Shown: positions 1 through 10,015 of the stretch, in pieces | Layout: each line of letters opens with the position of its first letter | Position numbering within the stretch: position 1 is the stretch's first letter | Source of the DNA: Planctomycetota bacterium | Lineage (GTDB): Bacteria > Planctomycetota > UBA8742 > UBA2392 | Reading direction: 5' to 3' | NCBI GenBank assembly: GCA_019636195.1 | Contig: JAHBYA010000022.1 | Span: forward strand, 1 to 39,363 | DNA length: 39,363 bases | The notes under the pieces: model-generated | Seen by the model: the letters and a program-made list of their open reading frames with translations, nothing else | The model's database searches: none | Told to the model about the DNA's origin: nothing | Translations under genes and position numbers: made by a program

Positions 1-81
1 CCCCCCCCCCCCAGTCACAAATGTGTCACTCGTGAATGGCTGTCTTGAATGTGGGACTTGCGTTCGGATGTGACAGGCTGT

Positions 82-2016
82 CTATGCGCCGGCTTTGTGG
101 CCTTGCACGATTTGCTCTACCACCGCGGGGTCGGCGAGCGTGGTAATGTCGCCGAGCTGGCTGTACTCGCCTTCGGCGATCTTTCTTAGTATCCGACGCA
201 TGATTTTGCCGCTGCGGGTTTTTGGCAAGCCGGGCACTAACTGGATGCGGTCGGGCGTTGCGATTGGCCCGATCACTTCGCGGACTTTTTCTTTCAGTTG
301 ACCGATCAACGTCTTTGGGTCTTGCCGGGCGTATTCCGGGTTGATGATGCAGTACGCGTAAATCCCCACGCCTTTGATCTCGTGGGGCATGCCCACCACG
401 GCGGCTTCGGCCACCGCTTCGTGGGCGACCAGCGCACTTTCGATCTCGGCTGTGCCAAGCCGGTGGCCGCTTACATTCAGTACGTCGTCAACGCGGCCCG
501 TAATCCAGTAATAGCCGTCCTCGTCGCGGCGGCAGCCGTCGCCCGTGAAGTAGTATCCGGGGTACAGGGAAAAGTAGGTCTCGCGAAAACGGGCGTGATC
601 GCCATACACGGTGCGCGCCTGACCGGGCCAGCTTCGTTTGAGCACCAGATTGCCGGTGACGCCGTTGCCGTGAATCTCTTTGCCGTGTTCGTCAACCAGT
701 GCCGGCTCAACCCCGAAAAAGGGCAGTGTCGCGCTGCCGGGCTTGCAGGGGGTGGCGCCGGGTAGCGGCGTAATGAGAATGCCGCCGGTTTCGGTCTGCC
801 ACCAGGTGTCAACGACGGCGCAGCGTTTGTCGCCGACCTTGTCGTGGTACCAGCGCCAGACTTCAGGGTTGATCGGTTCGCCGACGCTGCCCAGCACACG
901 CAGGCTTTTGCGCGAGTGCTTGCTGACCCACTGGTCGCCTTGCGCGATCAGGCTGCGAATCGCGGTGGGGGCGGTGTAGAAGATGTTTACGCCAAGGTCA
1001 TCGACGATCCGCCAGTAGCGCCCGGCGTCGGGGTACAACGGCGTGCTTTCGAACATCACGGTCGTGGCGCCGTTGGCCAGCGGGCCATAAACGATGTAGC
1101 TGTGGCCTGTCACCCAGCCGATGTCGGCGGCGCAAAAGTAAATGTCGTTCGGGCGCAGATCAAAGACGTACTCGTGCGTCATGCTCGCGTACACCAGGTA
1201 GCCGCCGGTGGTGTGCAGCACGCCCTTGGGTTTGCCGGTGCTGCCGCTGGTGTACAGCACGAAAAGAGGGTCTTCGGCGTCCATCCATTCGGCGGGGCAG
1301 GTACTGCGCTGGCGGGCGGTTTCAACGTGCAGCCAGTGGTCGCGGCCCTGCTTCATGGGCACGTCAGCGTCGGTGCGGCGGGCGACCAGGACCGTTTGCA
1401 CAAGGCTTACGCCTTCAACGGCTTTGTCGGTGGTGGCCTTGAGCGGGATTTTTCGGCCGCCGCGCAACCCTTCGTTGGCTGTGACGACGACCTTGCAGCC
1501 GGCGTCCAGAATGCGGTCGCGCAAAGACTCGGCGGAAAAGCCGGCAAAGACAATGCTGTGCACCGCGCCGATGCGCGCGCACGCCAGCATGGTGTACGCA
1601 AGCTCGGGGATCATGGGCAGGTAGATGCACACGCGGTCGCCCTTGCGCACGCCGTGTGCCTTGAGCACGTTGGCGACGCGGCATACTTCGTGCTTGAGCT
1701 GGCGGTAGGTGATGTGTTCGTACTCGCCGGGTTCGTCTTTGGCCCAGATGATGGCGGTTTTGTCGCCGCGGGCATCCAGATGGCGGTCCACACAATTGAA
1801 GCTGGCGTTGAGTTTGCCGCCCGCGAACCATGAGACGTCAACGGTTTCAAAGTCGTAGTCAAAGATGGTGTCGGGCTGGTGAAACCAAGTGACGCGCTTT
1901 GCTTGCTCGCGCCAGAAGGTTTCCGGTTGTTCGATTGATTCGCGGTAAAGGCGCTGGTACTCCTCCAGCGACTTCACTTTTGCATGTTTGGCAATCTCAG
2001 CCTTCGGCAATTCCAT
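82..2016 (-). CDS. acs: Acetyl-CoA synthetase (AMP-forming)
   Basis: Activates acetate to acetyl-CoA through acetyl-AMP in the cytoplasm. The 644-residue product matches the usual length of about 650. The P-loop-like motif YTSGSTGKPKG, the WWQTETGG motif, the YYFTGDG motif and the C-terminal PKTRSGKIMRR motif, whose lysine is the regulatory acetylation site in characterised Acs, are all visible. The reading frame is open for 90 more codons upstream, but family similarity starts at MELPKAEI (ATG at 2014-2016), and the upstream part is low-complexity read-through of a hairpin-rich intergenic region. No AGGAG precedes this ATG; a GGGG lies about 7 bases upstream. The hairpin cluster separates it from the dehydrogenase behind it, so it is probably transcribed alone. 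Confidence 0.95.
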   Translation of the reverse strand: MELPKAEIAKHAKVKSLEEYQRLYRESIEQPETFWREQAKRVTWFHQPDTIFDYDFETVDVSWFAGGKLNASFNCVDRHLDARGDKTAIIWAKDEPGEYEHITYRQLKHEVCRVANVLKAHGVRKGDRVCIYLPMIPELAYTMLACARIGAVHSIVFAGFSAESLRDRILDAGCKVVVTANEGLRGGRKIPLKATTDKAVEGVSLVQTVLVARRTDADVPMKQGRDHWLHVETARQRSTCPAEWMDAEDPLFVLYTSGSTGKPKGVLHTTGGYLVYASMTHEYVFDLRPNDIYFCAADIGWVTGHSYIVYGPLANGATTVMFESTPLYPDAGRYWRIVDDLGVNIFYTAPTAIRSLIAQGDQWVSKHSRKSLRVLGSVGEPINPEVWRWYHDKVGDKRCAVVDTWWQTETGGILITPLPGATPCKPGSATLPFFGVEPALVDEHGKEIHGNGVTGNLVLKRSWPGQARTVYGDHARFRETYFSLYPGYYFTGDGCRRDEDGYYWITGRVDDVLNVSGHRLGTAEIESALVAHEAVAEAAVVGMPHEIKGVGIYAYCIINPEYARQDPKTLIGQLKEKVREVIGPIATPDRIQLVPGLPKTRSGKIMRRILRKIAEGEYSQLGDITTLADPAVVEQIVQGHKAGA

Positions 2017-2035
2017 AAGCGCCCCAAATCGTGTT

Positions 2036-2144
2036 GCGACCGTCCCGGTCGCACGTGTTGCGCGCGTCCCGGCGCGCAATTGGCAGGCGTCTCGCCCCGC
2101 CAAGCGGCCAGGATGGCCGCCACACGTGCGGGCCGGAGGCCCGC
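2036..2144. repeat. Cluster of four GC-rich inverted repeats
   Basis: Four perfect short inverted repeats stand in a row between acs and the P5C dehydrogenase gene: 2036-2052 (6-bp arms, loop GTCCC), 2058-2079 (8-bp arms, loop GTCCCG), 2104-2120 (7-bp arms, loop GGA) and 2127-2145 (8-bp arms, loop GGA). No T-run follows on either strand. They could stop transcription, stabilise a 3' end, or be copies of a dispersed intergenic repeat family. Confidence 0.75.
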
Positions 2145-2150
2145 AACACG

Positions 2151-3716
<1,566 letters not shown>

Positions 3717-3738
3717 GGGTCGTCTCCTGTGGCGGGCG

Positions 3739-3766
3739 ACTTTAGCGGTGGCGCTTTCCGTGGCAA
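3739..3766 (-). promoter_or_regulatory. Predicted promoter of the P5C dehydrogenase gene
   Basis: On the minus strand TTGCCA (3761-3766) and TAAAGT (3739-3744) are separated by 16 bases. Transcription would start near 3732, giving a leader of about 16 bases that holds the AGGAG at 3724-3728. Confidence 0.5.
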
Positions 3767-3785
3767 CGGACAGTCGACCGGGCAA

Positions 3786-4727
3786 TTACGATGGCCCGGG
3801 GCTACCGGTGGCTTGTTTCAGAGCGGCGATCTGGGCCGGGCCCACGCGGCAGCAGCCGCCTATCAAATTGGCGCCGGCCTTGATCCACTCGTTCGCGTGG
3901 CCGGCGATTTCGTGCGCGTGGCCCTGCCCGACAAAGCGGTGGTGTTCGGCGTCCCAGGTTTCACCGCTGTTGGGATAGACGACAATCGGCTTGTCGGTCG
4001 CGCCGCGAATCTCGCGCGCCAGTGACGCGATGTGCTGCGGGGCGGTGCAGTTCACGCCGATCGCCACGACGTTGGCCGTTTGCGCAAGTTCGCGCGCGCA
4101 GTCGGCCACGGGCTCGCCGTGGCAGGTGTGTTTGCCGTCCTTGCAGGAAAAACTGATCCAGCCCGGCGTGTCGGCCCAGCGCCGGAACAGCCGGGCATAG
4201 ACTCGTGCCTCGTCAAGGCTGGGCGTGGTTTCGCAGGCCAGCAGGTCGGGGCCGCACTCCGCCATCAGCTCAAAGCGGCGTTCGTGAAAGGCCAGAAGTT
4301 CGGCAGGCCCCACCGGGTAGTCGCCGGTGTACTCGGCGCCGTCGGCTGTGAATGCGCCGTAGGGCCCGATGCTGGCGGCGACCAGCGGGTCGCCCTTGCC
4401 GCCTTCTTTTAGGAAGCGCTCGCGCGCTCGCATTGCCAGATCGACGCTCAGGCGCAGGGCTTCTTCGGCCTCGCGTTCGGTGTAGCCGGCATCCAGCATG
4501 CCGGCGATGCTGACCTGGTAGCCGGCGGTAATGATCACGTCGGCGCCCGCGCGCAGATAGTCAAAATGCAGTTGCTCAATCGCGTCCGGCTGCTCAACCA
4601 GCGCGTGGCCTGACCACAATGGCCCGTCGATGCTCACGCCGCGCGCCTGCAACTCCGTGGCCAACGCGCCGTCCACAACGTGAACGCGGCTGCGAAAGCG
4701 CTGGATCAGTTCGGCGGCCGTGGCCAT
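3786..4727 (-). CDS. mmuM: Homocysteine S-methyltransferase
   Basis: Transfers a methyl group from S-methylmethionine or SAM to homocysteine, making methionine, as a cytoplasmic zinc enzyme. The 313-residue protein has the length of a stand-alone MmuM rather than of cobalamin-dependent MetH. The zinc ligands are visible as Cys227 in GVNCT and the Cys292-Cys293 pair in GGCCRVGP, and the N-terminal VVDGALATELQARG strand-turn is typical. The open frame extends upstream, but homology begins at MATAAELI (ATG 4725-4727). There is no Shine-Dalgarno site; instead a TACAAT hexamer ends 6 bases before the ATG, suggesting a leaderless transcript. It is divergent from the beta-helix gene at 4825. Confidence 0.9.
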   Translation of the reverse strand: MATAAELIQRFRSRVHVVDGALATELQARGVSIDGPLWSGHALVEQPDAIEQLHFDYLRAGADVIITAGYQVSIAGMLDAGYTEREAEEALRLSVDLAMRARERFLKEGGKGDPLVAASIGPYGAFTADGAEYTGDYPVGPAELLAFHERRFELMAECGPDLLACETTPSLDEARVYARLFRRWADTPGWISFSCKDGKHTCHGEPVADCARELAQTANVVAIGVNCTAPQHIASLAREIRGATDKPIVVYPNSGETWDAEHHRFVGQGHAHEIAGHANEWIKAGANLIGGCCRVGPAQIAALKQATGSPGPS

Positions 4728-4733
4728 GGCCGG

Positions 4734-4761
4734 ATTGTATCCATGGGCCGGGAAATGTCGG
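4734..4761 (-). promoter_or_regulatory. Predicted leaderless promoter of mmuM
   Basis: Minus strand: CCGACA (4756-4761), a 16-base spacer, TACAAT (4734-4739), six bases, then the ATG. A start 7 bases after the -10 coincides with the A of the start codon. The same GATACAAT-n-CGGCCATGG context recurs at 28312-28329. Confidence 0.5.
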
Positions 4762-4764
4762 GAT

Positions 4765-4820
4765 TTTTCCTGACCCGCGGGCGCCGGGCGGTGTTCCCCC
4801 TCTGAACCCTGAACCGGAGG
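4765..4820 (+). promoter_or_regulatory. Upstream element shared by the two beta-helix genes (copy 1)
   Basis: TTTTCCTGACCC (4765-4776) is followed after 33 bases by TGAACCGGAGG (4810-4820), which holds the ribosome binding site of the gene at 4825. The same two blocks at nearly the same spacing precede the gene at 6510. It may be a promoter plus leader, or the remnant of a duplication. Confidence 0.5.
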
Positions 4821-4824
4821 ACCT

Positions 4825-6438
4825 ATGCGCGTTGCAACCGCTGCCATTCTGATCACGTTCCTGTTCACGACGGCCTGCGCCGGTGGTGGCGGCTCAAGCG
4901 CGACCGGCACCAACAAGGGAACAAGCCCGGGCGGGCTTACGCTGACTGCCACAGCGGGCGACGCCAGCATTTCCTTTACCTTCAACATGATCGCGGGCGC
5001 GACCGCATACACCCTTTACTACAGCACCAGTGCGGGCGTGACGCCGGCAAGCGGCACAGCAGTGCCCATGCCGGCCAGCCCGTTCAACCTGCCGGGGCTG
5101 GTCAACGGCACGCGCTATTACGCCGTCGCGACGTTCACCGGCAGCAGCGGCGAAAGCGCGCCGACCACACAGGTCAGCGCCGTGCCGCAGGCGCCCGCCA
5201 GCAGCCCCTATAACCCAAGCTGGGAAAACGTGGCCCCGACCGGCACCATCCAGCACCCGTACAACACAGGCCAGACGGCCGCCCAAAACGGCAGCGCCCT
5301 GCGAACGGCAATGCAGGCGCTGACGGCGGGCCAGAAGATCGAAGTTGCCGCCGGCACCTACCAGCTCAGCAGCAACTTTACACTCAACCTGCAGGGCACT
5401 GCCGCCGCGCCGATCTGGATTTGTGCTGCGCCGGGCGCCAATGTCATCATCCACATGAACACCACCGGCCAGAACATCATGAATGTCGGTGTCGGCAGCC
5501 AGACGCGCTATGTGTGCTTTCGCGGCCTGAAGTTCACGGGCGGCAGTCTGGGGATTCGATTCTATGAGTGCACGCAGGTCTGGCTGGACGAGTGCGAAAT
5601 CTACGGCACCAACGACGCGGGCATTTCGACGAACACAGCCGACACCAGCTATATGTACATCACCCGCAACACCATCCGTGACACGAACGGCACCGGCGAA
5701 GGCATGTACCTGGGGGCCAACAACGGCGCGGTGATCATGAGCCACAGCATCATCGCGCTGAATCATGTTTACAACACCAATGCCGCCACAGTTACGCAGG
5801 GCGACGGCATTGAGTTGAAGCAGGGCAGCTGGGGCAATCTGATCGCCGAAAACCATGTGCACGACTGCAAGTACCCGTGCATCCTGGTGTACGGCACCGC
5901 GGGCCAGCCTCAGAACATCGTTGAACGCAACGTCTGCTACCGCTCCGGCGACAACGCCATGCAGATCCAGGGCGAGTGTATTGTGCGCAATAACCTTGTT
6001 ATCGGCGCATCCGGCAGCGCGTTTGCCAGCCAGGTGCACCAGGGCAACCCGACCAATCTTCAGGTGATACACAATACCTTTGTCAACACCGCCACGGCTG
6101 CGCGACTGAGTTCATGGAGCGGTGCCAGCAACATGGTGTTTGCCAACAACGCCTGCTACAGCGCGGGCACGGCTTTGAACGTGGTGGGGGGCAACACCGG
6201 CATCACGTTTGCCGGCAATGTGGTGTTCGGCACCGTCAGCGGCGGCAACGGGGGCTATGTCACCGGCAATGGCCTGGGTGACTTCACCAACGTCAGCTAT
6301 GACGGCAACAACCGCAACGCGATACCCGGCGCAACCTCGGCGCTGCTTGGCGCCGCCAGCACAGCGCATGCAACACTCAGGGACATTGAAGGCACCAACC
6401 GCGTCGCCCCGCACGATGCCGGCTGTTATGAGGGCTGA
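4825..6438 (+). CDS. Secreted lipoprotein with fibronectin-III-like and parallel beta-helix domains
   Basis: A 537-residue exported protein of unknown substrate. A hydrophobic signal ends in FTTAC, so Cys18 is a probable lipid-anchoring residue, followed by a Gly/Ser-rich linker. Residues about 38-120 look like a fibronectin type III domain (TAYTLYYSTS, NGTRYYAVATFT). From about 140 to the end the sequence is a right-handed parallel beta-helix of the pectate-lyase/NosD type, with short repeated turns such as ITRNTIRDTNG, IALNHVYNTN and VIHNTFVNT. Such folds are often polysaccharide lyases or surface adhesins; I cannot identify the catalytic residues, so no activity is assigned. GGAGG lies 4 bases before the ATG. 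It is followed 71 bp later by a second beta-helix gene of similar design, so the two probably act together at the cell surface. Confidence 0.8.
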   Translation: MRVATAAILITFLFTTACAGGGGSSATGTNKGTSPGGLTLTATAGDASISFTFNMIAGATAYTLYYSTSAGVTPASGTAVPMPASPFNLPGLVNGTRYYAVATFTGSSGESAPTTQVSAVPQAPASSPYNPSWENVAPTGTIQHPYNTGQTAAQNGSALRTAMQALTAGQKIEVAAGTYQLSSNFTLNLQGTAAAPIWICAAPGANVIIHMNTTGQNIMNVGVGSQTRYVCFRGLKFTGGSLGIRFYECTQVWLDECEIYGTNDAGISTNTADTSYMYITRNTIRDTNGTGEGMYLGANNGAVIMSHSIIALNHVYNTNAATVTQGDGIELKQGSWGNLIAENHVHDCKYPCILVYGTAGQPQNIVERNVCYRSGDNAMQIQGECIVRNNLVIGASGSAFASQVHQGNPTNLQVIHNTFVNTATAARLSSWSGASNMVFANNACYSAGTALNVVGGNTGITFAGNVVFGTVSGGNGGYVTGNGLGDFTNVSYDGNNRNAIPGATSALLGAASTAHATLRDIEGTNRVAPHDAGCYEG

Positions 6439-6445
6439 TCGGCGG

Positions 6446-6502
6446 TTTTCCTGACCCCTTTCGGCTCACAGGTGCATCCATGGGTACACCGTGAACCGGA
6501 GG
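6446..6502 (+). promoter_or_regulatory. Upstream element shared by the two beta-helix genes (copy 2)
   Basis: TTTTCCTGACCC (6446-6457) and TGAACCGGAGG (6492-6502) are separated by 34 bases, compared with 33 in the copy at 4765-4820. The intervening bases are mostly different, so the blocks look selected or recently duplicated. Confidence 0.5.
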
Positions 6503-6509
6503 GGGTTGC

Positions 6510-8333
6510 ATGCGCTGGTTGATCCTGCTGCTGTTGGCATCACCTTTGTCGGCACTGACTTACAGCGTCGGGCCAAGCCAGACCTACACCAACATCGGCG
6601 ACGTGCCCTGGGAGAGCATCTCCGCGGGCGACATTGTCGAGATTCACTGGCGTGCAACCCCTTACGCTGAAAAGTGGGTGATCTGCAAGCAGGGTACAGC
6701 CGGCAACCCGATCATCGTGCGCGGCATACCCAACGGCAGCGGCGACCTGCCGGTCGTCACGGGCCAGAACGCAACCACACGCAGCCAACTGAGTTACTGG
6801 AACGAAAACCGCAGCCTGATCAAGATTGGCGGTGCAAGCGTGCCCGCCGACACGACGCCGCAGTACATCACGATCGAGAATCTTGAGTTGCGCGGTGCGT
6901 ATGAAGGCTACACTTACACGAACGCGGCCGGCACGCCGGGGCAGGCCTACACCTACGGTGCAAGCGCCATTTACATTGAGAAGGGCAAGCACATCACGAT
7001 TCGTGGGTGCACGGTCACCGACTGCGGCAACGGCATTTTTGTGGCGCCGGGCGGCGGGGCGAGCAACCCCTCAAGCATGAGCGAGTACATCACGATTGCC
7101 GGGAACTACATCCACGGCAACGGCAACGTCGGCCGCATCTATGAGCACAACACGTACTGCGAGGCCAACCACATCGTGTACGAGTACAACCGCTACGGCG
7201 CACTGCGCAGCGGCGCGGGCGGCAACAACCTGAAAGACCGCAGCGCCAACTGCGTCGTGCGCTACAACTGGATCTTCAGCGGCAACCGCCAGCTTGACCT
7301 GACCGAGGCTGATGGCAGCGGCATTGAGACGCTGGCCGGTTACAACGCCACGTATGTGTACGGCAACGTGCTGTACGAAGACCAGTCGGGCAACAGCCAG
7401 ATCATTCACTACGGCGGCGACAACGGCACCACCAGCACGTACCGCAAGGGCACGCTGTACCTCTACAACAACACGATCTACTCGACGCGCAGCGGCAACA
7501 CCACGCTGGTGCGGCTCTCGACCAACGACGAAAGCTGCGATTGCCGCAACAACATCATCTTCGTCACCGCTGCCGCCAGCAATCTGGGCCTGATCGACAA
7601 CACCGGCACACTGACCTACCGCAACTGTTTCTTCAAAGGCACGCCCACGCCAAGCCACAGCGGCGGCAGCATGCAGGGCACAGTGACCAATGCCGGCGGC
7701 AACGTGACCGGCAGCGACCCCGGCTGGGTGAGTGTCGGCAGTGAAGACTTCACTTTGTTGAGCACGTCGGCGTGTCGTGATGCAGGCACGGCCCTGCATG
7801 CGTCCGTGCTGCCGACACACAACCTGACGCTCGAGTACGTCAGGCACCAGTCCACGCAGACGCGTGCCAATGACGGCACGATTGACATCGGCGCGTTTGA
7901 GTTCGGGACCGGCGGCGGCCCGGTTGCGCCTCCCGCGCCCTCTAACTGCAACGCCACGGCGCAGTCCGGCTTGCAGATTCTGGTGACCTGGAACGACAAC
8001 AGCAGCAACGAAGACGGCTTCTACCTCGAGCGCAGCGATGCCGGCGGGCCGTTTGCCCAGATTGCAGCCCCCGCAGCCAACGCCACCCAGTACACCGACA
8101 CCGGCTTGACGGAGGGCGTCGAGTACACTTACCGCGTGCGCGCCCATAACGCCGTGGGCAGCAGCGCATACTCGAACACGGATTCCGCGATCGCAGTCAG
8201 CACAGCCGGCGGTGGTGGCGGCGGTGGGGGAGGCGGCACCGGAAGCAAGAAGTCAGGCGGCGGCTGTGCGGCAGGGGGCGCGGGCGGCGTTTGGCTGCTG
8301 GCGCTGATTGCCCTGCGACGCCGCAAAGTCTGA
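6510..8333 (+). CDS. Secreted beta-helix protein with C-terminal sorting tail
   Basis: A 607-residue exported protein. It starts with a short signal peptide (MRWLILLLLASPLSA). Residues about 20-470 form a right-handed parallel beta-helix with repeated turns (ITIENLELRG, ITIRGCTVTDCGNG, LYLYNNTIYSTRSGN) and end in the DIGAFEFG motif typical of secreted polysaccharide-lyase-like proteins. Residues about 475-560 are a fibronectin type III domain (ILVTWNDNSSNEDGFYLERS). The tail is a poly-Gly linker, a Gly-Gly-Gly-Cys motif, a hydrophobic stretch (VWLLALIAL) and RRRKV: the tripartite layout of MYXO-CTERM/SYNERG-CTERM sorting signals, in which the Cys is processed and lipidated. This suggests surface anchoring. 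The ATG has a GGAGGGGG a few bases upstream. No sortase-like protease is in the window. Confidence 0.82.
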   Translation: MRWLILLLLASPLSALTYSVGPSQTYTNIGDVPWESISAGDIVEIHWRATPYAEKWVICKQGTAGNPIIVRGIPNGSGDLPVVTGQNATTRSQLSYWNENRSLIKIGGASVPADTTPQYITIENLELRGAYEGYTYTNAAGTPGQAYTYGASAIYIEKGKHITIRGCTVTDCGNGIFVAPGGGASNPSSMSEYITIAGNYIHGNGNVGRIYEHNTYCEANHIVYEYNRYGALRSGAGGNNLKDRSANCVVRYNWIFSGNRQLDLTEADGSGIETLAGYNATYVYGNVLYEDQSGNSQIIHYGGDNGTTSTYRKGTLYLYNNTIYSTRSGNTTLVRLSTNDESCDCRNNIIFVTAAASNLGLIDNTGTLTYRNCFFKGTPTPSHSGGSMQGTVTNAGGNVTGSDPGWVSVGSEDFTLLSTSACRDAGTALHASVLPTHNLTLEYVRHQSTQTRANDGTIDIGAFEFGTGGGPVAPPAPSNCNATAQSGLQILVTWNDNSSNEDGFYLERSDAGGPFAQIAAPAANATQYTDTGLTEGVEYTYRVRAHNAVGSSAYSNTDSAIAVSTAGGGGGGGGGGTGSKKSGGGCAAGGAGGVWLLALIALRRRKV

Positions 8334-8390
8334 CCGACAGTCTTGCGCTAGTCGTGTTTCAGCGGTGTGATTGTGCGCCAAGGAGAGACT

Positions 8391-9941
8391 ATGGCCCGCA
8401 CGCCGTTGTTTGCAAACCTGCGCCGCCTCATGCGCGCGGCAACCCTCGCCCGCCGCACCGGCGTGCCCGCCGCCGAACTGATTGAGCTGCCGCGCCGTCG
8501 CTTCATGCAGGCCGTTGGCGGCGTTGCGGCAATGTCGCTGGCTGGGGCCGGATGCTCATCGACAGGGCCCAAGAAGGTCTCACGCGACACTAAGGTAGTG
8601 ATCGTGGGCGGCGGGATGGCGGGATTGCACTGCGGGCACCTGCTGCGCAAACAGGGGGTGGACTTCGACATCTATGAAGCGTCCGACCGTACCGGCGGCC
8701 GCATGTTCACGAAGAAGGGCATCCTGTTCGGCCAGCAGACCGTTGAACTGGGCGGCGAGTTCATTGACTCGCACCACGCCGACATGCACGCGCTGGTCAA
8801 GGAGTTAAAGCTTGAACTGCTCGATATGCACGACGACAAGGGCATGCGCGACGCCGCGTACTTCTTCGGCGGCAAGCATTACACCGACCGCGAAGTGCTG
8901 GACGCGCTGGCGCCGTTTGTGGAGCGGATGGAACAGGACGCCGCCCGTCTTGACGCCGACTGGGACCTGGTTGTCAACGACATCAACGTGCGCAAGCTTG
9001 ATCGCACGGGTATCGGCGCGTATCTGTCAGAAATCGGCATGACCGGCTGGCTGAAAGCGCTGATCGAGGTGGCGTTTGTTACTGAGTACGGCCTGGATGC
9101 CGACGAACAAAGCGTGTTCAACCTGTTGGGCACGATCGGCCTTGACACGTCAACCGAGCGCTGGGAGAGCTTTGGCGAAAGCGATGAGCGTTACAAGGTC
9201 AAGGGCGGCAACCAGCGCGTGGTCGATGAGCTTGCCCGCAAGCTGGCCAGCGACATTTACCGCGGCCACAAGCTGCTGCGCGTGAAGGCGTCCGGTGATC
9301 GTTACCTGCTGACCTTCGACGATGACGGACGCACAGTGGAAGTGAAGGCGGACATTGTGGTGCTGGCCATCCCGTTCACGACGCTGCGACAGGTTGAGCT
9401 GCAAGTCGATATGCCCGCCGGGAAGCGCAAGTGCATTGACGAGCTCGGCTACGGCATGAACGCAAAGGTCTTGGCCGGTGTCAGCTCACGGCCGTGGCGC
9501 AAGCAGGGCTATTCGGGCGGCATCTTCACGGACGGCCCGGTACAGCTGGCATGGGACAACGCGCGGATGCAGGCCGGCGACGGCGCCGGTATCACGTTTT
9601 ACAGTGGCGGCAAGCCCGGCATTGACGCGGGCAAAGGCACGCCGCGCGAGCATGTGCTGAAGCTGCTACCTGAGCTTGACAAGGCGTTCCCCGGCGCGGA
9701 GGGCGCATTCAACAACAAGCTGTTCCGCATGCACTGGCCCAGCCACGCTTTCACAAAGTGCAGCTACGCCTGCTACAAACCGGGGCAGTGGACGACGCTA
9801 TCCGGCCTGGAGATTGAGCCGGTGGGCAACCTGCTGTTTGCAGGCGAGCATTGCAGCGATGCGTTTCAGGGCTACATGAACGGCGCCGCTGAAACGGGGC
9901 GCGTGGCGGCGGAGGCAGTCATCGCACGGGTGAGCAAGTAG
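8391..9941 (+). CDS. Flavin monoamine oxidase family protein, Tat-exported lipoprotein
   Basis: FAD-dependent amine oxidase-type enzyme of 516 residues. An unusually long N-terminal region of about 34 residues precedes a twin-arginine motif RRRFMQ (35-40), a hydrophobic stretch and the lipobox LAGAGC with Cys55, so it is probably exported folded with FAD bound and then anchored. The dinucleotide-binding motif VVIVGGGMAGLHCG follows at about 69, then the EASDRTGGRM motif; the C-terminal FAD motif is NLLFAGEHCSDAFQGYMNGA. The substrate (a primary or polyamine) cannot be read from sequence. AAGGAG lies 6 bases before the ATG at 8391. A perfect hairpin starts on the last base of its stop codon. 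Confidence 0.88.
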   Translation: MARTPLFANLRRLMRAATLARRTGVPAAELIELPRRRFMQAVGGVAAMSLAGAGCSSTGPKKVSRDTKVVIVGGGMAGLHCGHLLRKQGVDFDIYEASDRTGGRMFTKKGILFGQQTVELGGEFIDSHHADMHALVKELKLELLDMHDDKGMRDAAYFFGGKHYTDREVLDALAPFVERMEQDAARLDADWDLVVNDINVRKLDRTGIGAYLSEIGMTGWLKALIEVAFVTEYGLDADEQSVFNLLGTIGLDTSTERWESFGESDERYKVKGGNQRVVDELARKLASDIYRGHKLLRVKASGDRYLLTFDDDGRTVEVKADIVVLAIPFTTLRQVELQVDMPAGKRKCIDELGYGMNAKVLAGVSSRPWRKQGYSGGIFTDGPVQLAWDNARMQAGDGAGITFYSGGKPGIDAGKGTPREHVLKLLPELDKAFPGAEGAFNNKLFRMHWPSHAFTKCSYACYKPGQWTTLSGLEIEPVGNLLFAGEHCSDAFQGYMNGAAETGRVAAEAVIARVSK

Positions 9942-9962
9942 CCCGGTCCGTCAGGACCGGGC
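9941..9962 (+). terminator. Hairpin abutting the amine oxidase stop codon
   Basis: Nine-base-pair perfect stem (9941-9949 with 9954-9962) around a GTCA loop. There is no T-run, so it may be an intrinsic terminator of the GC-rich kind or a 3'-end stabiliser. The same GTCA loop occurs in the hairpin at 31841-31866. Confidence 0.5.
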
Positions 9963-10015
9963 GTGCCCAGACCGGCATTGGCTGGCGCAGGTACGGCAGA
10001 CGTGTGGCACGATGG

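Noticed and set aside
1..12. Poly-C run at the left edge
   Set aside because: A homopolymer at a sequence end is most simply an assembly or sequencing artefact; no feature can be built on it.
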